NCBI GenBank assembly: GCA_905233655.1 | Contig: CAJOCS010000009.1 | Location: 1-56,054, forward strand | DNA: 56,054 nt | Source of the DNA: an uncultured Bacteroidales bacterium | GTDB lineage: Bacteria > Bacteroidota > Bacteroidia > Bacteroidales > UBA932 | Reading direction: 5' to 3' | In this document: piece after piece, positions 29,211-38,279 of the stretch | How the letters are laid out: each line of letters begins with the position of its first letter | Numbering within the stretch: position 1 is the stretch's first letter | Made by a program: the position numbers and the translations under genes | The notes under the pieces: model-generated | What the model was told of the DNA's origin: nothing | What the model saw: only the letters and a program-made list of their open reading frames with translations | Database searches by the model: none

Positions 29211-29255
29211 AAATGTAACAATATTGTTTAGGATTATAACAATATTGTTACATTT
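29211..29255. terminator. Perfect 18-bp inverted repeat between convergent genes (bidirectional terminator)
   Basis: AAATGTAACAATATTGTT at 29211-29228 is repeated in perfect inversion at 29238-29255 with a nine-base loop, followed by T-rich sequence. It lies midway between cinA and the convergent dipeptidase gene, so it can end both transcripts. Each arm also contains the self-complementary 12-mer AACAATATTGTT, which is unusual for a simple terminator. Confidence 0.7.
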
Positions 29256-29278
29256 TTAGCGTTATTTGGCTAAGTTGC

Positions 29279-30229
29279 CTATAATGAGCAATTTGCAACT
29301 CTCTCAAGCACGTCCAGCAGATTGCCTCCCATTATGCGGTTTATTTCGGTTTCAGAGTATCCGCGAAGGCGTAATTCTTCGGCAAGGATGCCTATGCGGG
29401 AGACGTCTTCCATGCCCTGGGGGGTAATCTCGATGCCGTCGTAATCGCTGCCTATTCCCACGTGTTCCAACCCTGCCAGTTTCACTGCCCGGTCTATATG
29501 GTCGGCGATGTCTTTGGCTCCGGGAAGGGTTGAGCTGTCGTCGCTCAGGAAGGTTGGATAGAAATTGATGCCGACATACCCGTCTTTCTCCCCTATCGCG
29601 CGGATCATTTCGTCCGTGAGGTTACGGGGATGAGAGCATATTGCCCTGCAGCAGGAATGGGTTGCCACTACCGGTGCCTTGGAAAGCTCGATGCAGTCCC
29701 AGAAGGTCTTGTCGGAAGCATGGGACAGGTCTACCATCATTCCGAGTGAGTTCATTATCTTCACCACTTCCCTTCCGAAGGGACTCAGACCGCCCCAGCG
29801 GCCGTCGCTGCCAACTGCGGAGTCGGCAATCTCGTTGTCTCCGTTGTGGGTAAGGGTAAGGTAGCGTACGCCTTTGCGATAGAACTCTTCAAGCCTTTCG
29901 GGAGAGCAGCCCACAGGCTCGCCGTTTTCCATGCCTATAAAGACCGAGAAACGGCCTTCTTCCATATTATGGAGTGCATCCTGTTTGCTCGTGGCTAGAG
30001 CCGCTATTTCATGGTTCTCTTCAATGCAGCGGAGGGTTTCGTCCAGCATCCTGGATGCATAGCCGTAGGCATCGGCTTTTTCATGGGGTGTGTAGATGGC
30101 AAAAAAGGAGCCGTCGACTCCCCCTCTTCTGAGTTTGGGGAAGTCGACGTGCCCGCTTGTATTGTCGATTGCCAGGTTACGCTGCCGCAATATTTCCGAC
30201 GGCGTATCCATATGGGAATCAAATATCAT
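29279..30229 (-). CDS. M19-family membrane dipeptidase (renal dipeptidase-like)
   Basis: A 316-residue binuclear zinc dipeptidase that cuts dipeptides, probably including D-amino-acid products of cell-wall turnover. Metal ligands are visible as FDSHMDT at residues 3-9 (His and Asp), the bridging glutamate in IGMENGEP, histidines in VDLSHAS and VATHSCCRAI, and the late aspartate in GIGSDYDGIE. There is no signal peptide, so despite the family name it is likely cytoplasmic. It starts one base after the DUF2807 gene and appears to be the last gene of the valS run, ended by the hairpin at 29211-29255. Confidence 0.92.
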   Translation of the reverse strand: MIFDSHMDTPSEILRQRNLAIDNTSGHVDFPKLRRGGVDGSFFAIYTPHEKADAYGYASRMLDETLRCIEENHEIAALATSKQDALHNMEEGRFSVFIGMENGEPVGCSPERLEEFYRKGVRYLTLTHNGDNEIADSAVGSDGRWGGLSPFGREVVKIMNSLGMMVDLSHASDKTFWDCIELSKAPVVATHSCCRAICSHPRNLTDEMIRAIGEKDGYVGINFYPTFLSDDSSTLPGAKDIADHIDRAVKLAGLEHVGIGSDYDGIEITPQGMEDVSRIGILAEELRLRGYSETEINRIMGGNLLDVLERVANCSL

Positions 30230-30230
30230 C

Positions 30231-31241
30231 TTATCTTGTAGGTGTACCTACGGGTGCAAGAGTGGATTTGACAACCTTGGTAATGCGGAAAGCGGGCTCT
30301 CCGGTGAAGAAGAGCGAGCTGCCGCCAACAAGGCTGGCCTCGATCAATGCTCCCTCGGCTGTGTTCACGCTGGCAGTTGCGCTGCCGGTGAATTCAACGT
30401 TTACATCGCTCACGGGGAAGCCGCTGGCGTCTATATTGCCGTTGCGGGTGCCGCGCAGCGAGATCCTCTGGCCCTGGCCTACGAGGACGAGCTTCGATGA
30501 ACCCTCGGCGTTAACAGCCACGGTGGGACAGTTGTAGGACATGTTGAGCTGGGTGCTGCCTCCCATGGCGACATTGGCGGTTTCGGCCTGGCCGGAAACG
30601 GTGAGCACGGAAGAAGAGGAGGAATTGATTACGAGGTCCTTGCAGTTGGTGTTCAGACGGACGTTGGCATTGTTGTCGGTCTCGAGTTCGATGGTGTTGG
30701 CAACGGTCATGTTCAGCACGGCCTGTGCATTCTTCTTGATTTTGAGCACGGCGGCATTGGCGTTGATCGTGAGGCCCTTGACCTGTGCCCTGTCGGTGAG
30801 GTTGAGCTCGAAACGGTCGGCCGGGAATTCCTCGGTGCCGCTTACGGTAGCATTGCCGGCTAGGGTGACACCATTGAGCTCAGGGACGAAAACCACGGCG
30901 CGGAATACGGGCTGCGGGGCGTTGCGGCCCTTGTAAAGCTTCCTGATATCCTTGGGAACCGACTTGGAATCGTAGGTGATGTAGAGGACTTTGGCTCTCA
31001 CATATACCTGAATGTAGGGAGAGAGGACCTGGTCCACAGTGACGCGGACACCGTACTCGTCGCTCTTTGCGACTGTGACTTCGAAGTCTCCGTTCACATC
31101 CAGGGCGGAGAACTCGGTGACGGGGATGTCGCGTTCCTCGAGCTGGGATGCTACAGTCTGTGCCCTGGCGCTCACAAGGGACACCAGAGAAGCGATGACC
31201 ACCGTACCGATGACCATTCGCAGGGCTTGTTTAAGAGTCAT
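30231..31241 (-). CDS. DUF2807 (head GIN domain) exported protein
   Basis: A 336-residue exported protein with an N-terminal hydrophobic signal (to about residue 28, VSARA). The rest is a right-handed beta-helix-like series of short repeats (NATVSG, DRAQVKG, NNANVRL, GSTQLNM, GSSKLVL, GNGNIDAS pattern) typical of the DUF2807 putative adhesin family of Bacteroidota, starting EFSALDVNGDFEVTV. Function is unknown in the family; a periplasmic or surface role is likely. The ATG at 31241 is preferred to a TTG six bases upstream. It lies 18 bases after the ABC-F gene and one base before the M19 dipeptidase. Confidence 0.8.
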   Translation of the reverse strand: MTLKQALRMVIGTVVIASLVSLVSARAQTVASQLEERDIPVTEFSALDVNGDFEVTVAKSDEYGVRVTVDQVLSPYIQVYVRAKVLYITYDSKSVPKDIRKLYKGRNAPQPVFRAVVFVPELNGVTLAGNATVSGTEEFPADRFELNLTDRAQVKGLTINANAAVLKIKKNAQAVLNMTVANTIELETDNNANVRLNTNCKDLVINSSSSSVLTVSGQAETANVAMGGSTQLNMSYNCPTVAVNAEGSSKLVLVGQGQRISLRGTRNGNIDASGFPVSDVNVEFTGSATASVNTAEGALIEASLVGGSSLFFTGEPAFRITKVVKSTLAPVGTPTR

Positions 31242-31259
31242 ATTCAATGCGTTAAAAAG

Positions 31260-33182
31260 TTAATTTTCAGTTTGTTCCATTAATTCGGTCCATTCGTCGG
31301 TGTACATATCCAGGCTGCGTTTGTCTTCCAGGTACATGCGAGTGAACTCCAAAATATCGTCATTATTTCCGGGATTTGCAAGTTTTTTTTCTATTTCCCG
31401 CAAATTCCCTTCGAGCTTCTCTATCTCTTTTTCAAGGAAAGAGATGCGGTTACGGATCTTCTTTTCCTCCTTGGAGAGCTGTTTCCATCCCGCCCTCGGG
31501 TCGTCGGCCTTCGGTTTCGGCGTTTCCTGCGAGGGGGTGCAGGCCTGATGCCTTTCCAACTCCTGAAGATTCTCGATCTTGCGTTTTTGCAGGAACTCCC
31601 CTACGCTTCCCAGGTGCTCTTTCACTTTTCCGTCGCGGAACTCGTAGAGTTTGTTTACGAGCCCGTCCAGGAAGTCACGGTCGTGGGATACGACAATAAG
31701 TGTACCGTCGAAGGTCTTCAGCGCCTGTTTCAGGACATCCTTCGAGCGTATGTCCATGTGGTTTGTAGGTTCGTCCAGAAGAAGGACATTGTGTTCGCGG
31801 AGCATAAGCGAAGCCATCCCAAGCCTTGCCCTTTCGCCTCCGCTCAGGACGGAAACCTTCTTGTCTATGTCTTCTCCTTTGAACAGAAATGCCCCCAGGA
31901 TGTCCCTGAGGCGGGTTCTTACCTCGCCTACGGCATCGCGGTCCAGAGTCTCGTAAACGGTGAGAGCAGGATTCAGGACTTCTTCCTGATTCTGGGCGTA
32001 ATAGCCTAGACTCACATTATGGCCGAGCCGGGCTTCGCCCGCGAGAGGTTCCAGTTCTCCGGCTATGAGCCTCATGAGGGTGGTCTTCCCCTCCCCGTTC
32101 CGGCCGATGAAAGCCACTTTCTCTCCACGGGATATTTCAATGTCGGCATTGGTAAACACAACTTTCCCGGGATATCCTGCGCTCAGGCCGGTGGCTTTGA
32201 ACACGGTGTCGCCGCTCCTTTGGGAAGGAGGGAAACGAAGTGCCAGTGTGGATTTGTCAACCTCATCTATTTCAATTCTTTCCAGCTTTTCCAGGGCCTT
32301 GATCCTGGACTGGACCTGATTGGATTTGGTGGGCTTGTAACGGAAGCGCTGGATGAACTCCTCCGTCTTTTCTATCATCCGCTGCTGGTTGTCGTAGGCG
32401 GCTTTCTGCTGTGCCAGGCGTTCTTCACGCAGCACCTGGTATTTGCTGTATGGGACTTTGTAGTCGTGAATCTGCCCGAGCATTATCTCCACGGTGCGGC
32501 TGGTGACGTTGTCCAGGAACTTCCTGTCGTGGGATACCAGCAGGACCGAGCCCCTGTAGGCCTTTAGATAGTCTTCGAACCATTCTATGGATTCAATGTC
32601 CAGATGGTTCGTGGGTTCGTCAAGAAGAAGCACGTCCGGTTCGGAGATGAGAATCTTCGCAAGGGCTATCCTCATGTTCCAGCCATGGCTGAATGTGGCA
32701 GTGGGACGGTCGAACTCGTCGCTCTTGAATCCAAGGCCGGTGAGTGTTCTCTCGGCCCTTGCCCTGAGTGCTCCGGCGCTCTCCAGCGACATCCTGTCAT
32801 TGAGTTCATTCATCCGTGCAATTAATGCAGCGTATTCGCTTGATTCATAGTCTGTTCTTGTTGCAAGCTCTGCTGTGATTTCCGCCATCCCCGCCTCCAT
32901 CCTGTGATGCTCTTCGAATACGGACATAGTCTCTTCCATCACTGTCCTCGAGCCGGATGCTTCCATTATCTGGGGCAGGTAGCCGATTCTGATTCCGCTT
33001 GGCTTTTCTACGCTTCCGGAGGTGGGTGTCTGCTCCCCGGTTATGAGCTTCATGAGGGTGGACTTTCCGGCGCCGTTCTTTCCCACCAGGCCGAGTTTCT
33101 CGCTGCTCCCCATGTGGAAGCTCACGTTGTCGAGAAGTGTGAAACTTCCGAACACTACGCTTATGTTATTCAGCGAGATCAT
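31260..33182 (-). CDS. ABC-F family ribosome-associated ATPase
   Basis: A 640-residue soluble protein with two ABC ATPase domains and no membrane segment. Walker A is GKNGAGKST near residue 34 and GRNGEGKTT near 360; the signature and Walker B of both halves are seen as LLLDEPTNHLDIE and LSGGERARLGMASL with LLLDEPTNHMDIR. A charged linker and C-terminal coiled coil (EEKKIRNRISFLEKEIEKLE) complete the Uup/EttA-like layout. ABC-F proteins act on the ribosome in translation control; some give antibiotic resistance, but the housekeeping neighbours argue against that here. Its start overlaps tatC by 17 bases. Confidence 0.92.
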   Translation of the reverse strand: MISLNNISVVFGSFTLLDNVSFHMGSSEKLGLVGKNGAGKSTLMKLITGEQTPTSGSVEKPSGIRIGYLPQIMEASGSRTVMEETMSVFEEHHRMEAGMAEITAELATRTDYESSEYAALIARMNELNDRMSLESAGALRARAERTLTGLGFKSDEFDRPTATFSHGWNMRIALAKILISEPDVLLLDEPTNHLDIESIEWFEDYLKAYRGSVLLVSHDRKFLDNVTSRTVEIMLGQIHDYKVPYSKYQVLREERLAQQKAAYDNQQRMIEKTEEFIQRFRYKPTKSNQVQSRIKALEKLERIEIDEVDKSTLALRFPPSQRSGDTVFKATGLSAGYPGKVVFTNADIEISRGEKVAFIGRNGEGKTTLMRLIAGELEPLAGEARLGHNVSLGYYAQNQEEVLNPALTVYETLDRDAVGEVRTRLRDILGAFLFKGEDIDKKVSVLSGGERARLGMASLMLREHNVLLLDEPTNHMDIRSKDVLKQALKTFDGTLIVVSHDRDFLDGLVNKLYEFRDGKVKEHLGSVGEFLQKRKIENLQELERHQACTPSQETPKPKADDPRAGWKQLSKEEKKIRNRISFLEKEIEKLEGNLREIEKKLANPGNNDDILEFTRMYLEDKRSLDMYTDEWTELMEQTEN

Positions 33183-33894
33183 TCTTGCACAGGATTATCG
33201 AGAATTCATACAGGCCGTAGAGAGGGATGGCAAGGGCGAACATGGAGAAGGGGTCACTTGGTGTAATAAGCGCACTGAGCACCATAGTGATTATAACGGC
33301 GTATTTTCGTCCGGAACGTAACTGGCTGCGTTTCAATATTCCCATATTCGACAATAGAAGTACTGCTGAAGGAAACTCAAATAGGAGCCCCAGTAGAAAT
33401 ACCATGGGAATGAAGAGCGAAATATATGAGCCAAGGGTAATCTGGTTAACCACATCCGGGCTCACGCTGTAGTTCATGAAGAACATAAGGCATATCGGGA
33501 GCACCACCAGATAACCCACTGCGGCTCCAAGATAGAACAGGAAGGATGAAAGGCCGAATGCCCTGCGTGCGGCCTTCCTCTCCCCCTCATACAGCGCCGG
33601 CTCTATAAACCTCCATATCTCATATACTATGAACGGAAATGCCACCAGAGCCCCGCACAGGAACGAGAGCTTGAGGTGAACGAAGAACTGCGCCGTGAGT
33701 TCTATGTTTATAAGGGAAAGGGAAAAGTCCAGCCCCGCCAAGTTGTAAAAGATGAAAGATGGCTCTGTGGGCCAGAGCACCGCCTTGAACAGCTGTGAGG
33801 GGATGAACATGAACACCAGCGAAACGGCTACAACCGCAAGCACTGAGCGGATAATCGTGCCTCTCAGTGCCTCCAGGTGTTCCCAGAAGGTCAT
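33166..33894 (-). CDS. tatC: Twin-arginine translocase subunit TatC
   Basis: A 242-residue inner-membrane protein with six hydrophobic segments, the core receptor of the Tat system that exports folded proteins. The start MTFWEHLEALRGTIIRS is the conserved TatC N-terminus (consensus M-x-hEHLxELRxR), and IVYEIWRFIEPALYEGER holds the conserved FxxPGLxxxER loop. The ATG at 33894 is chosen because the 38 residues before it in frame are proline- and arginine-rich and overlap tatA in another frame. It follows tatA by 28 bases and overlaps the ABC-F start by 17. Confidence 0.95.
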   Translation of the reverse strand: MTFWEHLEALRGTIIRSVLAVVAVSLVFMFIPSQLFKAVLWPTEPSFIFYNLAGLDFSLSLINIELTAQFFVHLKLSFLCGALVAFPFIVYEIWRFIEPALYEGERKAARRAFGLSSFLFYLGAAVGYLVVLPICLMFFMNYSVSPDVVNQITLGSYISLFIPMVFLLGLLFEFPSAVLLLSNMGILKRSQLRSGRKYAVIITMVLSALITPSDPFSMFALAIPLYGLYEFSIILCKNDLAE

Positions 33895-33922
33895 TTCGCC
33901 TGTGTTGGAGTCCACGGAAAGC

Positions 33923-34156
33923 TTATTCCTTCGCGGTGGTGTCGCCGGTGGAGTCGTCTTTGCCGGAGGGGGTATTCTCTCCGTCCTTGAGGTCTTTTTC
34001 AACCTCATTCATGCCCTGCTTGAAACTCTTGACGCTCTTGCCGAGGTTCTTCATGAACTCGGGAATCTTATGGGCGCCGAAGAGAATCAGAATTGCAAGG
34101 ACAATGAGGACGATTTCCCAAGTCCCGATGGCGAGAGGATATACGAGCATGTTCAT
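33923..34156 (-). CDS. tatA: Twin-arginine translocase subunit TatA/TatE
   Basis: A 77-residue protein with one N-terminal membrane helix (about 8-27), then the FGAHKIPEFMKNLGKSVKSFKQG amphipathic helix (FG hinge motif at 27-28) and an acidic, lysine-rich tail. It forms the Tat export pore with TatC. No separate TatB is seen next to it, so this is a minimal TatAC system. ATG at 34156 or 34150 are both possible. It lies six bases after the thioesterase gene. Confidence 0.93.
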   Translation of the reverse strand: MNMLVYPLAIGTWEIVLIVLAILILFGAHKIPEFMKNLGKSVKSFKQGMNEVEKDLKDGENTPSGKDDSTGDTTAKE

Positions 34157-34162
34157 AATATA

Positions 34163-34579
34163 CTACCTGTCGTTAATGTGTTTTTCAATAATGTTTAGAA
34201 GGGCCTCAGGGCAGCGGACGGGATGGAAACTGTCCTTGTCGATGAAGCCCAGGGTAACGTAACCTTCCGCGCACAGCTCGCCGTCCTGATTGACGACTTT
34301 CTGGTCTATGCGGAGCCTTGCCATAGGTACTTTTTCGATGGCGCAGGAGACGGTGAGAACATCACCCATGCGTGCGGGATGGCGGTAGCGGCAATACACT
34401 TCCAGTATAGGAATTAGGACAGAATAGTCCTTTTCAAATTTGTGCATCGGCATTCCCCAGCTTTCCATCATCATAGAGCGGGCAGTCTCGAAGTAGCGGA
34501 CATAATTTGAGTGGTGAACCACCGCCATCTGGTCCGTTTCGTAGTACCTTACAGGGAATGATGTCTCGAAATACAGCAT
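34163..34579 (-). CDS. Acyl-CoA thioesterase, YbgC/4HBT hotdog family
   Basis: A 138-residue hotdog-fold protein. The N-terminal VRYYETDQMAVVHHSNYVRYFETAR is the YbgC signature, with the catalytic aspartate in ETDQMAVVHH. Family members hydrolyse acyl-CoA or related thioesters; in proteobacteria YbgC sits in the tol-pal operon, but here it lies between valS (33 bases) and tatA (six bases). The physiological substrate is unknown. Confidence 0.9.
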   Translation of the reverse strand: MLYFETSFPVRYYETDQMAVVHHSNYVRYFETARSMMMESWGMPMHKFEKDYSVLIPILEVYCRYRHPARMGDVLTVSCAIEKVPMARLRIDQKVVNQDGELCAEGYVTLGFIDKDSFHPVRCPEALLNIIEKHINDR

Positions 34580-34612
34580 AACAAAAATGTTATCGGTAAA
34601 AACATTTATGTT

Positions 34613-37276
34613 TTATTTATTTCCTTTCAGTTGCTTGAGTTTTGCTTCAAGACTTTCTATCTTCGAGAGCGAATCGGCCTCCTTTTTGCGCTCATTGGCT
34701 ATGACAGCCTCGGGTGCATGTGCCGTGAACTTCTCATTTGAGAGTTTTCCGCGGACCTGGGCGAGGAATTTCTGCTGATATTCGAGCTCTTTTTCGGCTT
34801 TTTCAATCTCTTCTTCTACGTTCACCAGATTGCCCAGGGGAACGAACATTTCGTTTGTGCGGACCATGAATCCCACGCCCTGTCCGTCCGAATTCGCTGC
34901 ATTGAACTCGACCGATACGTTGGCGCTTTTCTCTATCATGGGAGCGATGCTCTCGGGGAAGTCACCCTTTATCATAAGGGTAAGCTTTTCTTTCGGGGCG
35001 ATGTTCCTCTGGTTGCGGATGCCGCGAACCCCGTTCACGGTCTCGGCGCCGAGGATAAAGTTGTCCAGCACGCTCTGCTTGTACTCCATCGCTTTGGGCG
35101 TACCTGCATACATTATGGTCTCCCCTGCCTTGCGGGGCTTGATATCCTGCCAGAGCTCTTCGGTGATGAAGGGCATTACAGGATGAATGAGTTTCAGCAG
35201 CGCCTCGAAGAAGTCGATGGTGGCTTCGTATGTGGCTTTGTCCATCGGCAGGGCCTTTCCGTCGGCAAATGCGGGCTTGATGAGCTCGAGGTACCAGGAG
35301 CAATAGTCGTCCCAGAAGAGCTTGTAAATGGTCATCAGCGCATCTGAGATGCGGAATTTGCTGTAGTGGTCCTCTACGGTGGCAATAGTCTCGGACAGTT
35401 TAGCGCCAAACCATTCCACAGCGAGCCGGGAAACTGCGCTCTGCTCTGCGGCGGGCTCCACGGAGAAGCCTTTCACCAGACGGTATGAGTTCCATATCTT
35501 GTTGCAGAATGCGGCGCCCTGCTTGATCTGGGCCTCGTCGTAGAAGATGTCGTTGCCGGCGCTGGAACAGAGCAGCATGCCGATTCGCACGGCGTCGGCT
35601 CCGTAGGTGTTAATCAAATCCAGAGGATTGGGGCTGTTGCCCAGCGTCTTGGACATCTTGCGGCCAATCTTGTCGCGCACGATACCGGTGAAGTACACAT
35701 TGGAGAAGGGTTCCTTGCACATGAATTCCTCTCCGGCCATAATCATCCTGGCTACCCAGAAGAAGATGATGTCGGGGCCGGTTACGAGGTCGTTGGTGGG
35801 ATAGTAATATGCAAGGTCCTTGTTGGGTTTGTGCTCCGGATGTCCGGGCATCTCGGGGTCGAACACGGAAATCGGCCACAGCCACGAACTGAACCAGGTA
35901 TCCAGAACATCCTCGTCCTGATGGAGGTCTTCCATCTTGATTGAAGGATTGATAGCCTTTGCCGCCTCAAGCGCCGCTTCAGCGTTTTCCTCCACCACGA
36001 ACTGCCCGTCGGGCAGGTACCATGCGGGAATGCGCTGGCCCCACCAGAGCTGGCGGGAAATGCACCAGTCACGGGCGTTTTCCATCCAGTGGCGGTAGGT
36101 ATTCACATATTTCTCGGGAATGAACTTCGTGCGGCCGCTCTCCACGGTCTCAAGGGCCATCTTTGCGAGCTTGTCCATCTTCAGGAACCACTGGGCGCTG
36201 AGTTTGGGCTCGATAACCGCATCGGTACGCTCGGAATATCCCACCGGGGAGATGTATTCCTCGGTCTTGACCAGGTTGCCGGATTCTTCCAGCATCTTTA
36301 CGATCTTCTTTCGTGCCACGAAACGGTCCTCGCCCACCAGAATCTGTGCCTTTTCGTTCAGCTTTCCGTGGTCGTCGATGATTTCCAGCACCGGGAGGTT
36401 GTGCCTCAGGCCAATCTCATAGTCGTGGACGTCGTGGGCCGGAGTCACCTTGAGGCAGCCGGTACCGAAGTCCATTTCCACGTAATCGTCCTCAATCACA
36501 GGTATTTCCTTGTTGATGAGCGGGATGAGGACCTTCTTTCCGCGAAGCCAGTGGTGGCGCTCGTCGGCGGGATTCACGCAAATGGCGGCATCGGCCATGA
36601 TGGTCTCGGGACGGGTGGTGGCGATTACCAGGAACTGGTCGGTGGCTTTGCCTTCATCGTCGGAGATATAGTACTTGAGATGATAGAAGTGGCTCTTCGT
36701 GTCTTTGTGGATCACTTCGTCGTCGCTCACGGCCGTGAGGGCTTCCGGATCCCAGTTCACCATGCGGACGCCCTTGTATATCCATCCTTTCTTGAAGAAA
36801 TATACAAAGGTGTTTATAACCGCTTCGCTCAGAGCCGGTTCCATTGTGAAACGGGTGCGGTCCCAGTCGCAGGAACAGCCGAGTTTGCGAAGCTGCTCCA
36901 GTATGATTCCGCCGTGCTCTTCCTTCCATTCCCACGCATGGCGGAGGAATTCTTCGCGGCCGATGTCCTCTTTCCTGATGCCCTCGGCCTTGAGTTTTGC
37001 AACCACCTTGCTCTCCGTGGCGATGGAGGCGTGGTCCGTGCCGGGAACCCAGCAGGCGTTCTTGCCGTCCATGCGGGCTTTGCGGATGAGCACGTCGTTA
37101 AGGGTGTTGTTCAGGACGTGGCCCATGTGCAGGATACCGGTCACATTGGGCGGAGGTATAACGATGGTATAAGGCTCTTTATCGTTCGGTTCGCTGTGGA
37201 AGAACTTGTGTTCCAGCCAGTAGGCATACCATTTTTCTTCCACGCTCGCGGCGTTGTACTTTGCGGCTAATTCCAT
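34613..37276 (-). CDS. valS: Valine--tRNA ligase
   Basis: An 887-residue class I aminoacyl-tRNA synthetase that charges tRNA-Val. The HIGH-type motif HMGH is at residues 50-53 in PPPNVTGILHMGH, and the KMSK motif at 540-543 in GRKMSKTLGN. The editing domain (about 190-350) has ATTRPETIMAD and GTGCLKVTPAHD, the anticodon-binding domain follows, and the C-terminal coiled coil (VNVEEEIEKAEKELEYQ) is typical of ValRS. Full length. Its promoter box is at 37319-37326. First gene of a seven-gene leftward run. Confidence 0.97.
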   Translation of the reverse strand: MELAAKYNAASVEEKWYAYWLEHKFFHSEPNDKEPYTIVIPPPNVTGILHMGHVLNNTLNDVLIRKARMDGKNACWVPGTDHASIATESKVVAKLKAEGIRKEDIGREEFLRHAWEWKEEHGGIILEQLRKLGCSCDWDRTRFTMEPALSEAVINTFVYFFKKGWIYKGVRMVNWDPEALTAVSDDEVIHKDTKSHFYHLKYYISDDEGKATDQFLVIATTRPETIMADAAICVNPADERHHWLRGKKVLIPLINKEIPVIEDDYVEMDFGTGCLKVTPAHDVHDYEIGLRHNLPVLEIIDDHGKLNEKAQILVGEDRFVARKKIVKMLEESGNLVKTEEYISPVGYSERTDAVIEPKLSAQWFLKMDKLAKMALETVESGRTKFIPEKYVNTYRHWMENARDWCISRQLWWGQRIPAWYLPDGQFVVEENAEAALEAAKAINPSIKMEDLHQDEDVLDTWFSSWLWPISVFDPEMPGHPEHKPNKDLAYYYPTNDLVTGPDIIFFWVARMIMAGEEFMCKEPFSNVYFTGIVRDKIGRKMSKTLGNSPNPLDLINTYGADAVRIGMLLCSSAGNDIFYDEAQIKQGAAFCNKIWNSYRLVKGFSVEPAAEQSAVSRLAVEWFGAKLSETIATVEDHYSKFRISDALMTIYKLFWDDYCSWYLELIKPAFADGKALPMDKATYEATIDFFEALLKLIHPVMPFITEELWQDIKPRKAGETIMYAGTPKAMEYKQSVLDNFILGAETVNGVRGIRNQRNIAPKEKLTLMIKGDFPESIAPMIEKSANVSVEFNAANSDGQGVGFMVRTNEMFVPLGNLVNVEEEIEKAEKELEYQQKFLAQVRGKLSNEKFTAHAPEAVIANERKKEADSLSKIESLEAKLKQLKGNK

Positions 37277-37318
37277 TTCTATATTGTTTCTCTTTATTTG
37301 TCTTAAGGCTCGAATTCA

Positions 37319-37326
37319 CAAAATTA
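37319..37326 (-). promoter_or_regulatory. Promoter -7 box for the valS operon
   Basis: Read leftward TAATTTTG fits TAnnTTTG and leaves about 42 bases to the valS ATG. Confidence 0.45.
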
Positions 37327-37381
37327 CGGATTTTTTGGGAGATTCTTGACAGAATAATAAAGAAAAATCAAAACAGATTCT

Positions 37382-37389
37382 TAAATTTG
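37382..37389 (+). promoter_or_regulatory. Promoter -7 box for the DUF3467 gene
   Basis: TAAATTTG fits TAnnTTTG and is 28 bases before the ATG at 37418. It is divergent from the valS promoter. Confidence 0.5.
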
Positions 37390-37417
37390 CAGAACCTATA
37401 CAGTTAATGATATTATT

Positions 37418-37756
37418 ATGGACGACAAGCAGCCGAAACCCCAGCAACTCAGTCTGGAACTGAATCCCCAGACCACAAAGGTATCGTATTCCAACCTCGC
37501 CATCATATCGCACTCCAGGAGTGAATTCGTACTGGATTTTGCCTCTACCCTTCCGGGTCTCCCCAAGGCAGTCGTGGGAGACCGCATTATCATGACTCCG
37601 GAGCATGCTAAGAGGCTTATGAACGCCCTCTTCGACAATATCTCGAAGTATGAGGCCCAGTTCGGCGTAATCGACCTCGGCGGAAAGGGCCCCCAGGGCG
37701 GCGCAACCTTCAATCTTGCCGATTTCGGCCCGATGGGAGGCGGTAGCAAGTCGTAG
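37418..37756 (+). CDS. DUF3467 domain protein
   Basis: A 112-residue soluble protein whose core SNLAIISHSRSEFVLDFAS, followed by VVGDRIIMTPEHAKRLMNALFDNISKYEAQFG, is the DUF3467 family pattern; members are small single-domain proteins of unknown function in many bacteria. The tail is glycine-rich. Its stop shares one base with the GTG start of the KdsC-like gene, so translation is coupled. Confidence 0.85.
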   Translation: MDDKQPKPQQLSLELNPQTTKVSYSNLAIISHSRSEFVLDFASTLPGLPKAVVGDRIIMTPEHAKRLMNALFDNISKYEAQFGVIDLGGKGPQGGATFNLADFGPMGGGSKS

Positions 37757-38277
37757 TGGATCTGAGCGGAATCAGGGCCTTTGCCTTCGACATAGACGGT
37801 GTCGCAACCGACGGCAGTATACTCTGTAATTCGGACGGGGATTTGCTCCGCACCTACGACGCCAAGGACGGTTTTGCGATAAGGATGGCCGTAATGAACG
37901 GCTATCCCGTCGCCGTAATCACCGGAGGCAGTTCGGAAAGCATACGCAAACGCATGATCACGAGCGGCGTAAAGGCCGACGACGTGTTCCTTCACTGCCG
38001 TGACAAGCGGGAGCAGTTCCTCATCTTCTGTGAGAAATACTCTCTCTCCCCTTCCGAGGTCATGTATTTCGGAGACGACGTGCCGGATATCTGCGTGATG
38101 CAGGAATGCGGCTGCGGAGTATGTCCTTCGGACGCTGCTGAAGAGGTCAAACTCATCGCCGACTGGGTGTCGGATTATCCCGGCGGCAAAGGATGCCTCA
38201 GGAACTCTATAGAAACGGTTCTGAGAGCCCAGGGAAAGTGGACTTTCGACTCCGTAAGTTATAAAAAACTCTTCTGA
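37756..38277 (+). CDS. kdsC: 3-deoxy-D-manno-octulosonate 8-phosphate phosphatase, KdsC-like HAD
   Basis: A 173-residue HAD phosphatase with no cap domain. Motif I is FDIDGVATDG with nucleophile and acid/base aspartates, motif II is ITGG, a lysine follows in DDVFLHCRDKRE, and motif IV is YFGDDVPD. This order and length match KdsC, which releases Kdo for lipopolysaccharide core synthesis in the cytoplasm. The GTG at 37756 is used because it overlaps the upstream stop and gives the right N-terminus. Maf follows after two bases. Confidence 0.88.
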   Translation: MDLSGIRAFAFDIDGVATDGSILCNSDGDLLRTYDAKDGFAIRMAVMNGYPVAVITGGSSESIRKRMITSGVKADDVFLHCRDKREQFLIFCEKYSLSPSEVMYFGDDVPDICVMQECGCGVCPSDAAEEVKLIADWVSDYPGGKGCLRNSIETVLRAQGKWTFDSVSYKKLF

Positions 38278-38279
38278 CC

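Noticed and set aside
31260..33182. ABC-F protein as an antibiotic-resistance determinant
   Set aside because: It is embedded between tatC and a DUF2807 gene in a housekeeping run with no sign of transfer.
33895..34008. Proline- and arginine-rich N-terminal extension of TatC
   Set aside because: Runs through tatA in another frame; the TatC signature begins at the ATG at 33894.
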